NCBI GenBank assembly: GCA_018713515.1
Contig: DVOO01000027.1
Coordinates: 90,142 to 154,141 of the forward strand
Source of the DNA: Candidatus Scatomonas pullistercoris
Lineage (GTDB): Bacteria > Bacillota > Clostridia > Lachnospirales > Lachnospiraceae
DNA length: 64,000 nucleotides
Direction of reading: 5' to 3'
Shown: positions 56,716 through 64,000 of the stretch, in pieces
Numbering within the stretch: position 1 is the stretch's first letter
Layout: each line of letters starts with the position of its first letter
The notes under the pieces: generated by a model
What the model was told of the DNA's origin: nothing
The model's database searches: none
The model's input: only the letters and a program-made list of their open reading frames with translations
Translations under genes and position numbers: made by a program

Positions 56716-59190
56716 ATGGAAGATAATATTTTTGATAAAATAGAAGACGTGGATCTGAAAAAAAAGATGGAAGATTCCTACATCGATTACGCTATGAGCG
56801 TCATTGCGTCCAGGGCGCTGCCGGATGTAAGAGACGGTCTGAAGCCGGTGCAGAGAAGGATCCTTTTTTCCATGATTGAACTGAATAATGGTCCTGACAA
56901 GCCTCACAGAAAATGTGCGCGTATTGTCGGAGATACCATGGGAAAATACCATCCCCACGGCGACAGTTCCATCTATGGGGCCCTGGTCAATATGGCTCAG
57001 GACTGGTCTACCCGCTATCCGCTTGTGGACGGACATGGAAACTTTGGATCGGTGGACGGGGACGGAGCTGCGGCTATGCGTTATACGGAAGCCCGCCTGA
57101 GCAAAATTTCCATGGAAATGCTGGCGGATATTAATAAAAATACGGTGGATTTTACTCCGAACTTTGATGATACGGAGAAAGAGCCTACAGTTCTTCCGGC
57201 AAGATATCCAAATCTTCTGGTTAACGGTACCTCCGGTATTGCCGTGGGAATGGCCACCAATATACCTCCCCACAATCTCCGGGAGGTAATTTCCGCAGTG
57301 GTGCAGATCATTGATAATCTTGTAGAGTATGACAGTGATACTTCCATGGAGGAAATACTGAAAATTGTAAAGGGGCCGGATTTTCCCACAGGAGCGGAGA
57401 TTCTGGGAACCAGAGGCATAGAGGAGGCTTACCGCACAGGCAGGGGAAAGATCCGGGTGCGTGCGGTGACAAATATTGAGACGCTTCCAAACGGAAAGAG
57501 TCAGATTATTGTGACGGAGCTTCCCTATCTGGTAAACAAGGCGCGGCTGATTGAGAAGATGGCCGAGCTGGTAAGAGAAAAAAAGATTGACGGTATTACC
57601 GCCATCAATGACCATTCAAACCGGGAGGGCATGCGCATCTGCATTGAGCTGCGCAGGGATGCCAACGCCAACGTAATCCTGAATCAGCTGTACAAGCATA
57701 CGCAGCTGCAGGACACTTTTGGTGTTATTATGCTGGCTCTGGTGAACAATGAACCAAAAGTTCTGAATCTTCTGGATATGCTGAAGCTGTACCTGCAGCA
57801 CCAGGAGGACGTAATTACAAGAAGAACAAAATACGATTTAAATAAGGCAGAGGAAAGAGCTCATATTCTGGAAGGTCTCCTGAAGGCACTGGATCACATT
57901 GATGCGATCATCAAGATCATCCGGGCTTCCGCCAACGCCCAGGAGGCGAGGGAGAATCTGATCCGTGAGTTCGGATTCTCAGATACTCAGGCCCAGGCCA
58001 TCGTAGATATGCGTCTTAGGGCTCTGACAGGTCTGGAAAGGGCCAAACTGGAGTCGGAATTTCATGAACTGGAAATAAAAATTAAAGAATACCGGGAAAT
58101 TCTGGCAGACAGAAAGCGGCTGCTGGGTGTAATCCGGGAGGAAATACTTAATATTTCTGACAAATACGGGGATGATAGAAGAACATCCATCGGCTACGAT
58201 GCTTATGATTTTTCCATGGAGGATCTGATTCCCAGAGAAAATATGGTGATCACCATGACGAAGCTGGGTTATATTAAACGCATGACGGTGGACAACTTCC
58301 GCAGCCAGGGACGCGGAGGTAAGGGAATCAAAGGAATGCAGACCATAGAGGATGATTACATTGAAGAGCTTCTGATGACCACCACTCATCATTACCTGAT
58401 GTTTTTCACCAACACGGGAAAGGTTTACCGGCTGAAGGTTTACGAGATACCTGAAGCAAGCAGAACAGCCAGGGGAACGGCCATCATCAATCTTCTTCAT
58501 CTGCAGCCAGGAGAGCAGATTACAGCTGTGATCCCCATCGAAAAATATAAAAAGAATCAGTACCTGTTCATGGCTACCAAAAAGGGAATTGTGAAGAAAA
58601 CGCCCATCACGGATTATGAAAATGTAAGAAAGACAGGTCTGGCCGCCATTGTGCTGAGGGACGATGATGAACTGATTGAGGTGAAATTTACAGATAATAC
58701 GAAAGATATCATTCTGGTCACAAAATTCGGACAGTGCATCCGGTTCAGGGAGATGGATGTGCGGGTGACCGGCCGGGTTTCCATGGGTGTCCGAGGGATT
58801 AACCTTATGGATCACGATGAGGTTGTGGGCATGCAGCTGAATACCCAGGGAGATTATCTGCTGATTGTTTCTGAGCATGGCCTCGGCAAGCGCACCTCCA
58901 TCGGAGAATTTACAGTTCAGAACCGGGGCGGCAAGGGTGTGAAATGTTATAAAATCACAGAAAAAACAGGAAATGTCGTGGGAATTAAGGCTGTCAACGA
59001 GGATAACGAGATTATGCTGATTACCACGGAGGGAATTATTATCCGGATTCCCTGCTCGGATATTTCCATTCTGGGACGTATTACTTCCGGAGTGAAGCTG
59101 ATGAATGTGGGAGAAAATGTTTCCATCGCCAGCATCGCAAAGGTCAGAGAAAAGAAAGAAGAAAATCAGGGAGAGGTTACTAACAGTTGA
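56716..59190 (+). CDS. gyrA: DNA gyrase subunit A
   Basis: 824 aa. Breaks and rejoins DNA through Tyr123 in [10 protein letters not shown]. The quinolone region reads [12 protein letters not shown] (79-90): Ser84 matches E. coli Ser83, while Gly88 occupies the Asp87 place. The C-terminal beta-pinwheel has the GyrA box-like [12 protein letters not shown]. It is 52 bp after gyrB; its stop overlaps the fumarase start. Confidence 0.98.
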   Translation: MEDNIFDKIEDVDLKKKMEDSYIDYAMSVIASRALPDVRDGLKPVQRRILFSMIELNNGPDKPHRKCARIVGDTMGKYHPHGDSSIYGALVNMAQDWSTRYPLVDGHGNFGSVDGDGAAAMRYTEARLSKISMEMLADINKNTVDFTPNFDDTEKEPTVLPARYPNLLVNGTSGIAVGMATNIPPHNLREVISAVVQIIDNLVEYDSDTSMEEILKIVKGPDFPTGAEILGTRGIEEAYRTGRGKIRVRAVTNIETLPNGKSQIIVTELPYLVNKARLIEKMAELVREKKIDGITAINDHSNREGMRICIELRRDANANVILNQLYKHTQLQDTFGVIMLALVNNEPKVLNLLDMLKLYLQHQEDVITRRTKYDLNKAEERAHILEGLLKALDHIDAIIKIIRASANAQEARENLIREFGFSDTQAQAIVDMRLRALTGLERAKLESEFHELEIKIKEYREILADRKRLLGVIREEILNISDKYGDDRRTSIGYDAYDFSMEDLIPRENMVITMTKLGYIKRMTVDNFRSQGRGGKGIKGMQTIEDDYIEELLMTTTHHYLMFFTNTGKVYRLKVYEIPEASRTARGTAIINLLHLQPGEQITAVIPIEKYKKNQYLFMATKKGIVKKTPITDYENVRKTGLAAIVLRDDDELIEVKFTDNTKDIILVTKFGQCIRFREMDVRVTGRVSMGVRGINLMDHDEVVGMQLNTQGDYLLIVSEHGLGKRTSIGEFTVQNRGGKGVKCYKITEKTGNVVGIKAVNEDNEIMLITTEGIIIRIPCSDISILGRITSGVKLMNVGENVSIASIAKVREKKEENQGEVTNS

Positions 59191-60029
59191 GAACGGTAAA
59201 TGTGGATAAAGTAACGGAAGCCGTCCGTGAAATGTGTATAAATGCCAATTATTTTCTTTCTGCCGATATGAAAGAAAAACTGGATCGGGCTGTGGCAAAG
59301 GAGGAGTCTCCTCTTGGAAAACAGATTTTATGCCAACTTCAGGAAAATCTTCAGATAGCGGGAGAAGACAAAATTCCCATCTGCCAGGATACAGGTATGG
59401 CTGTAGTTTTCCTGGAAATCGGCCAGGAGGTTTCCCTTACGGGGGGAGATATCAATGAGGCCGTTCAGGAGGGAGTCCGCAGAGGCTATACGGAAGGTTA
59501 TCTGAGAAAATCCGTAGTGGGAGATCCTCTGCTTCGGGAAAACACGAAGGACAATACACCTGCAGTCATTCACTATGAGATTGTGCCGGGAGATCAGGTG
59601 AAAATTACTGTAGCGCCCAAGGGGTTTGGAAGCGAAAATATGAGCAGAATTTTTATGCTGAAGCCGGCAGATGGAGTGGAGGGAGTCAAGAATGCGATTC
59701 TTTCTGCCGTAAGGGAAGCGGGACCGAATGCCTGCCCGCCGGTGGTGGTAGGAGTCGGCATCGGCGGAACTTTTGAGAAGGCAGCGCTGATGGCAAAGAA
59801 AGCGCTTGTCCGTTCCCCAGATGAAAGTTCGGAAATTCCCTGGGTCCGGGAGATGGAAGAGGAGCTTCTTGAAAAAATAAACGGGCTCGGAATCGGACCG
59901 GGCGGTCTGGGAGGAAGAATTACGGCTCTGGCAGTAAATATTAATACCTATGCGACACACATTGCCGGACTTCCGGTGGCGGTGAATATGTGCTGCCATG
60001 TAAACCGCCATGCGGTGCGGGTATTATGA
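59187..60029 (+). CDS. Fumarate hydratase class I, alpha subunit
   Basis: 280 aa from a TTG at 59187 that overlaps the gyrA stop by 4 bp (ribosome site GGGAGAGG in the gyrA end). With the next gene it makes a two-subunit, oxygen-sensitive 4Fe-4S fumarase that interconverts fumarate and malate. Cluster cysteines occur in [29 protein letters not shown] and [14 protein letters not shown]. In anaerobes this usually serves the reductive branch of the TCA cycle. A tartrate dehydratase is the close alternative; fumarase is favoured by the pair arrangement. Confidence 0.9.
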   Translation: MRTVNVDKVTEAVREMCINANYFLSADMKEKLDRAVAKEESPLGKQILCQLQENLQIAGEDKIPICQDTGMAVVFLEIGQEVSLTGGDINEAVQEGVRRGYTEGYLRKSVVGDPLLRENTKDNTPAVIHYEIVPGDQVKITVAPKGFGSENMSRIFMLKPADGVEGVKNAILSAVREAGPNACPPVVVGVGIGGTFEKAALMAKKALVRSPDESSEIPWVREMEEELLEKINGLGIGPGGLGGRITALAVNINTYATHIAGLPVAVNMCCHVNRHAVRVL

Positions 60030-60058
60030 TGTTTTAATAATCATCCTGGAGGGTAAAA

Positions 60059-60610
60059 ATGGAAAAACATATACAGGCGCCGCTTCTGGAGGCGGAAATC
60101 CGGGATTTAAAGGCCGGGGATTACGTTTATATTACAGGAACGCTTTATACGGCCAGGGACGCGGCTCACAAAAGGATGCAGGAAGCGCTGGACAGAGGGG
60201 AAGGTCTTCCCTTTGATATAAAAGATCAGGTAATCTATTATATGGGACCCTCCCCGGCCAGAGAGGGAAGACCCATCGGCTCCGCAGGTCCTACCACGGC
60301 CAGCCGTATGGACAAATATGCACCGCGGCTTCTGGATCTTGGATTGAAAGGAATGGTGGGAAAAGGAAAGAGAACAAAGGAAGTTCTCGATGCGGTCATA
60401 AGGAACGGCGGCATATATTTTGCGGCCGTTGGGGGTGCGGGAGCCCTTCTGTCCAAAAGGATACGGAAGGCGGAAGTTATTGCCTATGAGGATCTGGGAA
60501 CAGAAGCTGTGCGGAAGCTGGAAGTGGAAAATTTTCCGGTAATCGTGGTGGCTGACAGATTTGGAAATAATCTGTATGAGACAGCTGTTCAGACGTACAG
60601 AAAAAATTGA
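60059..60610 (+). CDS. Fumarate hydratase class I, beta subunit
   Basis: 183 aa. Beta-subunit signatures YYMGPSPAREGRPIGSAGPT, SRMDKYAPRLLDLG and MVGKGKR. AGGGTAAAA-type leader with GGAGG before the ATG. It starts 29 bp after the alpha gene and ends before a bidirectional terminator. Works only with the alpha subunit. Confidence 0.92.
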   Translation: MEKHIQAPLLEAEIRDLKAGDYVYITGTLYTARDAAHKRMQEALDRGEGLPFDIKDQVIYYMGPSPAREGRPIGSAGPTTASRMDKYAPRLLDLGLKGMVGKGKRTKEVLDAVIRNGGIYFAAVGGAGALLSKRIRKAEVIAYEDLGTEAVRKLEVENFPVIVVADRFGNNLYETAVQTYRKN

Positions 60611-60629
60611 TAATTTAAAGGGAAAAAAT

Positions 60630-60675
60630 CCCCGGCACAGTTTTCTTTTCAGAATGTGCCGGGGACAGCTTTTTT
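60630..60675. terminator. Bidirectional terminator between fumarase and ferredoxin genes
   Basis: CCCCGGCACA (60630-60639) pairs with TGTGCCGGGG (60655-60664). A T-run follows on the plus strand (CAGCTTTTTT) and on the minus strand (ATTTTTTCCC). Confidence 0.92.
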
Positions 60676-60677
60676 AA

Positions 60678-61064
60678 TTAAGACTCAACTACTTCCAGTA
60701 CATCCATGGGGCAGGCCTTGGCGCAGATACCGCAGGCAATACATTTGGATGCGGTGGGGCTTTCCTCTACCTTCAGCATTACGTGGAAAGGACATACTTC
60801 CGCGCACTTGCCGCAGCCGGTGCAGAGCTTTTTGTCAACCATGTAAACGCCCTTGGCGTTCTGTTTGATGGCTCCGGCTTCGCAGGCCTTGGCACATTTT
60901 CCACACTGTACGCAGACCATGGGTTTCGGCTCTCCATTTTTCTCAATAATCTGGATGCAGGCCTTTCCGGGATCTGCCACTTTATAAAAGGCGGTGGAGC
61001 AGGCATTGACGCATTCCAGACATGCCATACAGGAGACATCCTTCTTAACTTTCAGTTTCTTCAT
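60678..61064 (-). CDS. Polyferredoxin-like 4Fe-4S protein
   Basis: 128 aa with four CxxCxxCxxxC motifs (C12-15-18-22, C51-54-57-61, C81-84-87-91, C108-111-114-118) plus a lone C36. It should carry four 4Fe-4S clusters and act as an electron-transfer subunit in the cytoplasm. ATG with GAGGAGG. It is convergent with the fumarase genes and divergent from the enoate-reductase-like gene. A dedicated partner enzyme is not evident in the window; the flavoprotein next door is a candidate. Confidence 0.9.
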   Translation of the reverse strand: MKKLKVKKDVSCMACLECVNACSTAFYKVADPGKACIQIIEKNGEPKPMVCVQCGKCAKACEAGAIKQNAKGVYMVDKKLCTGCGKCAEVCPFHVMLKVEESPTASKCIACGICAKACPMDVLEVVES

Positions 61065-61293
61065 ACAAAAATCCTCCTCAATCGTTTTTTAACCCATCTT
61101 TCATACACATGATCAGGAATCAAAAAAAAGATTCCGATATCATAAAATCCTCCGGTATGATTTATCATAACAGATTTTTTCTTAAAAGTACATAAAAGGA
61201 GACAAAATAATTAATAGTTAGTTTAAACTACTCGATAGTTTTTCAGTATTTCTGACTATTTTAATAAAAAAGAGAGATTTATCTGCGGATGTC
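61065..61293. other. Intergenic region between ferredoxin and flavoprotein genes with palindromes
   Basis: Contains GGAATC/GATTCC around an A8 run (about 61114-61134), TATGATTTATCATA (61156-61169, perfect palindrome) and TAGTTTAAACTA (61219-61230, perfect palindrome). These could be operators for the divergent genes. No coding sequence seen. Confidence 0.55.
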
Positions 61294-61322
61294 TTGAGTT
61301 GACGTTTCTTTTTCTGTATAAT
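61294..61322 (+). promoter_or_regulatory. Promoter of the flavoprotein gene
   Basis: TTGAGT (61294-61299), 17 bp, TATAAT (61317-61322). A palindrome lies 63 bp upstream of the -35. Confidence 0.6.
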
Positions 61323-61385
61323 ATAAAAAATTAAATTTCTGGCTGTTTTAAACAGTCCGCGCGGATTTGAAAGGAGGAATTTTTT

Positions 61386-63359
61386 ATGATTCAGGATTAC
61401 AAATATCCCCATTTGTTTCAGCCGATTCAGCTGGGAAATGTGCTGTTCCGGAACAGAATTTTTGCATCTCCCACCGGCTATCAGAATGTAAACGGAGATG
61501 GTTATCTGAATGATGGAGCAGCCGCTTACTATGGACGGAGAGCAAAGGGAGGCGCGGCCAGTGTCGCGACCTTTGAGGGAATTGTGGACGGAGAACTGGG
61601 CCGGGGAGGCGCCACGCACATCTGTATGGATACACCGAATATTGACAGGGGACTTTCCAGAATCGCCTATGAAATCAGGGGATACGGAGCCGTAGCTACC
61701 ATGGAGCTGCAGCATGCCGGTATGTTTGCAAATCGGGATCTGTCCTTTTTCGGGGCAAATGCAAAGGGAATCGCCTACGGCCCGGTGGAGTGTGAATGCG
61801 ATGGGCGCCATATTCTTCCTATGACAGAAGAAATTATTGAGAGAACAATCCAAAAATACGCGGATGCGGCCGCTCTGGCACAGAAATGCGGATTCGGGAT
61901 GGTTCTGGTTCATGCGGGACATGGATGGATGCTGCATCAGTTTTTATCACCCCTGACCAATACCCGGAAGGATAAATGGGGAGGTCCGGATGTGGAAAAC
62001 CGTGCCAGACTGCTTATTTCTATCTGTGATGCCATCCACAAAAGATGCGGAGAAGGATTTCCAATTGAAGTCCGTATCAGCGGATCAGAATGCTATGACG
62101 GAGGATTTGGAATTGAAAATGGAATTGCTGTGGCAAAACAGCTGGAAGGTCACTGTCAGCTGATCCATGTTTCCGCCGGAAACCATGAAGTGGAAGAGGT
62201 TTTTGCTGTGACGCATCCCAGCATGTTCCTGGAGGATGGCTGCAATGTAAAATATGCCGCGGAAATAAAGAAACATGTAAAAACACCGGTTGCGGCCATC
62301 GGCGCTTTAAGTGATCCGGCCCTTATGGAGGAGATCCTTGCATCCGGACAGGCAGATGTGGTGGAGATGGGAAGAGAATTTATGGCGGATCCCGATTTCC
62401 CGTTGAAGATCCGGACCGGACAGGAAGAAAAGGCAAGAAAATGCCTCCGCTGCCTTTCCTGCTTCTCCAGCGAGCTGACCAACGGAGAACCTTATTGTGC
62501 TATTAATCCGGAAAGCGGCCGGGAACTGGAAATGAAATACGCGCTTCCCGAGGCAAAAGTAAAAAAGAAGGTATTGATTGCCGGTGGAGGCATCGGCGGC
62601 ATGCAGGCGGCTCTCACCTGCGCGGACAGAGGACATCAGGTAATTCTCTGTGAGAAGTCGGACCGCCTGGGAGGCGTTCTCCGCTGCGAAGAAAAGGTGT
62701 CCTTTAAGAAAAATCTGGACTATTATCTGAATCAGCAGGAGAAGGCAGTCAGAGAACATCCCTCCATTGAGGTAAGAATGAATACGGCGGTAACTCCGGA
62801 GCTGGCCGAAAATATTAAGGCCGATGTTTTAATCGCAGCCATCGGGGCGGAAGCAGCAAAACCGCCCATCAGGGGAATTGACGGAAGCCATGTTTTATCC
62901 GCCCAGGACGCCTACATACATCCGGATCAGCTGGGAAGCAAAATCGTTATCATGGGAGCAGGACTTGTGGGAGTGGAGCTGGGACTTCATCTGAAGGAGC
63001 TTGGAAAAGACGTAACTCTGGTAGAAATGACAGATCACGTGAATGACGGCGGAAATTTCCTTCATATGCTGGGTCTGAAAACAGAAATCAAAAAAAGAGG
63101 ACTTGATATTCATTTTGAGACAACCGTACAGGAAATCTGTTCCGACCGTGTAATCTGTAAATGCAAAGACGATATTCTGGAACTTCCGGCAGATTCTGTT
63201 GTTTTTGCCGTAGGGCAGAGACCGCGCCGGAAAGAAGCCATCGCCCTGAATTACTGTGCGCCGGAGGTATACTTCCTGGGAGACTGTGTAACACCGAAGA
63301 ACATTACAGAGGCAAATTCCACTGCCTATATTATTTCAAGAAATATAGGAAGAATCTAA
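61386..63359 (+). CDS. Old-yellow-enzyme/2-enoate-reductase-like NADH:flavin oxidoreductase
   Basis: 657 aa. N-terminal FMN TIM barrel (NRIFASPTGYQN, HAGHGWMLHQFLSPLTN), a 4Fe-4S cluster at C353, C356, C359 and C371 (CLRCLSC then C after 11), then an FAD/NAD(P) half with LIAGGGIGGMQAAL and IVIMGAGLVGVELG. This is the fold of 2-enoate reductases, 2,4-dienoyl-CoA reductases and the bile-acid enzymes BaiCD/BaiH. It reduces activated C=C bonds with NADH. Bile-acid activity is not indicated, since no bai operon surrounds it. AGGAGGA ribosome site before the ATG. Confidence 0.9.
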   Translation: MIQDYKYPHLFQPIQLGNVLFRNRIFASPTGYQNVNGDGYLNDGAAAYYGRRAKGGAASVATFEGIVDGELGRGGATHICMDTPNIDRGLSRIAYEIRGYGAVATMELQHAGMFANRDLSFFGANAKGIAYGPVECECDGRHILPMTEEIIERTIQKYADAAALAQKCGFGMVLVHAGHGWMLHQFLSPLTNTRKDKWGGPDVENRARLLISICDAIHKRCGEGFPIEVRISGSECYDGGFGIENGIAVAKQLEGHCQLIHVSAGNHEVEEVFAVTHPSMFLEDGCNVKYAAEIKKHVKTPVAAIGALSDPALMEEILASGQADVVEMGREFMADPDFPLKIRTGQEEKARKCLRCLSCFSSELTNGEPYCAINPESGRELEMKYALPEAKVKKKVLIAGGGIGGMQAALTCADRGHQVILCEKSDRLGGVLRCEEKVSFKKNLDYYLNQQEKAVREHPSIEVRMNTAVTPELAENIKADVLIAAIGAEAAKPPIRGIDGSHVLSAQDAYIHPDQLGSKIVIMGAGLVGVELGLHLKELGKDVTLVEMTDHVNDGGNFLHMLGLKTEIKKRGLDIHFETTVQEICSDRVICKCKDDILELPADSVVFAVGQRPRRKEAIALNYCAPEVYFLGDCVTPKNITEANSTAYIISRNIGRI

Positions 63360-63371
63360 AAGCTTCAAAAA

Positions 63372-63424
63372 GCAGCCGTCTGAAAAGGTGATGCTGTCTG
63401 CGGCAGTCACTTTCGGACGGCTGC
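63372..63424 (+). terminator. Hairpin after the flavoprotein gene
   Basis: GCAGCCGTCTGAAAAGGTGA pairs with TCACTTTCGGACGGCTGC with few mismatches. The loop is long and the tail CCGTCTTAAAA has only a short T-tract. Confidence 0.65.
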
Positions 63425-63519
63425 CCGTCTTAAAACTACAAATATATAGTAGAAGAAAAAGATAAATAATACTATATGTAGAAATAAAAAATAATTTCCA
63501 TAAAAAATAGAAAAAACAG

Positions 63520-63548
63520 TTGACAAATTATGCTGTTTTTTATATACT
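63520..63548 (+). promoter_or_regulatory. tRNA-Ser promoter
   Basis: TTGACA (63520-63525), 17 bp, TATACT (63543-63548), in A/T-rich DNA. Confidence 0.82.
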
Positions 63549-63612
63549 TATGAAGTATCGCCGCTTCGGGTGATTACATTTTTGCTGTAAAAATCTGATA
63601 GAATCAGGCATT

Positions 63613-63701
63613 GGAGAAGTACTCAAGTGGCTGAAGAGGCGCCCCTGCTAAGGGTGTAGGTCGTTTATAGCGGCGCGAGGGTTCAAATCCCTCCTTCTCC
63701 G
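63613..63701 (+). tRNA. tRNA-Ser, anticodon GCT (reads AGC/AGT)
   Basis: 89 nt with a long variable arm. Acceptor GGAGAAG pairs with CTTCTCC, discriminator G. Anticodon stem CGCCC/GGGTG encloses CTGCTAA, so the anticodon is GCT. T loop GTTCAAATC. CCA is not encoded. Confidence 0.96.
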
Positions 63702-63779
63702 TCTGTTCTGAATGTAAAAACGCATTTAAGAACAGGAAAAGGGCCGGTGAAATCCGGTGAAAAGAAATAAAAAAAGCTG

Positions 63780-63808
63780 TTGACAAGCGCAGAAAGCTGT
63801 GGTAATAT
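63780..63808 (+). promoter_or_regulatory. Tandem promoter P1, probable rRNA operon
   Basis: TTGACA (63780-63785), 17 bp, TAATAT (63803-63808). Preceded by an A-rich tract with GCTG, as in the next promoter. Confidence 0.8.
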
Positions 63809-63854
63809 AAACAAGCTGTCGCGTGAGACAGCAGCAAAGAAATGAAAAAAGTTG

Positions 63855-63883
63855 TTGACAAACAGAAATAATTATGGTAAATT
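63855..63883 (+). promoter_or_regulatory. Tandem promoter P2, probable rRNA operon
   Basis: TTGACA (63855-63860), 17 bp, TAAATT (63878-63883). Same context as P1 (AAAAAAG-T/C-TGTTGACAA). Followed by a GACAACTGAACAG leader, typical of pre-16S leaders in clostridia. The rRNA itself is outside the window. Confidence 0.8.
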
Positions 63884-64000
63884 GTCAGAGTTGCTTCTGA
63901 AGAGAGACAACACAGGAACTTGACAACTGAACAGTAAAACACATCCTCGAAAGTTCGAATGAGAAACATTTTTTGAACAAACCTAAAACAGTAAACTAAG
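63884..64000 (+). other. Leader of the probable rRNA operon, running off the window
   Basis: The 117 bp contain GACAACTGAACAG near 63920-63935. No open reading frame and no 16S 5' end were seen before base 64000. The gap 63425-63519 and the gap 63702-63779 are A/T rich and show nothing else. Confidence 0.6.

Noticed and set aside
61386..63359. Bile-acid 7-alpha-dehydroxylation enzyme (BaiCD/BaiH)
   Set aside because: Same fold family, but no other bai genes surround it, so the specific activity is not supported.
63604..63969. Minus-strand 121-codon reading containing KEGFEPSRRYKRPTPLAG
   Set aside because: That peptide is the antisense of tRNA-Ser, a well-known spurious protein; the tRNA is intact.

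Overview
The window is the chromosomal replication-origin neighbourhood of an anaerobic Firmicute, most likely a member of the Lachnospiraceae (Clostridia). Three things point there: the gene order rpmH-rnpA-yidD-yidC-jag-mnmE-mnmG-rsmG on one side and dnaA-dnaN-yaaA-recF-gyrB-gyrA on the other; oxygen-sensitive, anaerobe-type enzymes (two rubrerythrins, a two-subunit iron-sulfur fumarase, a polyferredoxin, a 2-enoate-reductase-like flavoenzyme); and several small families common in Lachnospiraceae (DUF3881, DUF4446, DUF4358/MBOAT/DHHW). The species cannot be named from sequence reading alone. oriC is bipartite, with DnaA boxes on both sides of dnaA (about 50335-50463 and 51970-52227). Most genes left of it are on the minus strand and most genes right of it on the plus strand, so they run away from the origin.

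Left arm, 1-24 kb: a TetR/GH13/glgB glycogen operon with a palindromic operator in its promoter; metG-tatD; a divergent PerR-like regulator followed by a reverse rubrerythrin and a classical rubrerythrin; a lipoprotein with a caspase-like His/Cys dyad; a secreted DUF1002 protein; a large TPR/P-loop protein overlapping ksgA; ileS behind a T-box leader with glgP 15 bp downstream; a lipoprotein of unknown function, a DEDDh exonuclease and an HD-domain protein; then tRNA-Arg(CCT).

Middle, 24-43 kb: a tandem glycine riboswitch with its own terminator in front of a sodium:alanine/glycine symporter; a four-gene minus-strand operon (DUF4358 lipoprotein, MBOAT acyltransferase, DHHW/SGNH protein, M20 amidohydrolase) that looks like an envelope acylation cassette; parA-parB-DUF4446-serS-DUF3881 with two perfect parS sites just upstream; an alpha/beta hydrolase; a Gld-like ABC exporter (ATPase, permease, GldG-like, DUF4340); and a multi-spanning GT-C-like membrane protein.

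Origin and right arm, 43-64 kb: the rpmH-to-rsmG operon, dnaA, dnaN, yaaA, recF, gyrB, gyrA, then a fumarase pair whose first start codon overlaps the gyrA stop. Next come a four-cluster ferredoxin facing a large enoate-reductase-like flavoprotein, tRNA-Ser(GCT), and two strong tandem promoters with a leader that most likely drive an rRNA operon starting just past the right edge. No CRISPR array, transposase, prophage or defence island was seen. The most open questions are the caspase-like lipoprotein, the TPR/P-loop protein with acidic repeats coupled to ksgA, the T-box-controlled ileS-glgP pair, and the acylation operon ending in an M20 hydrolase.
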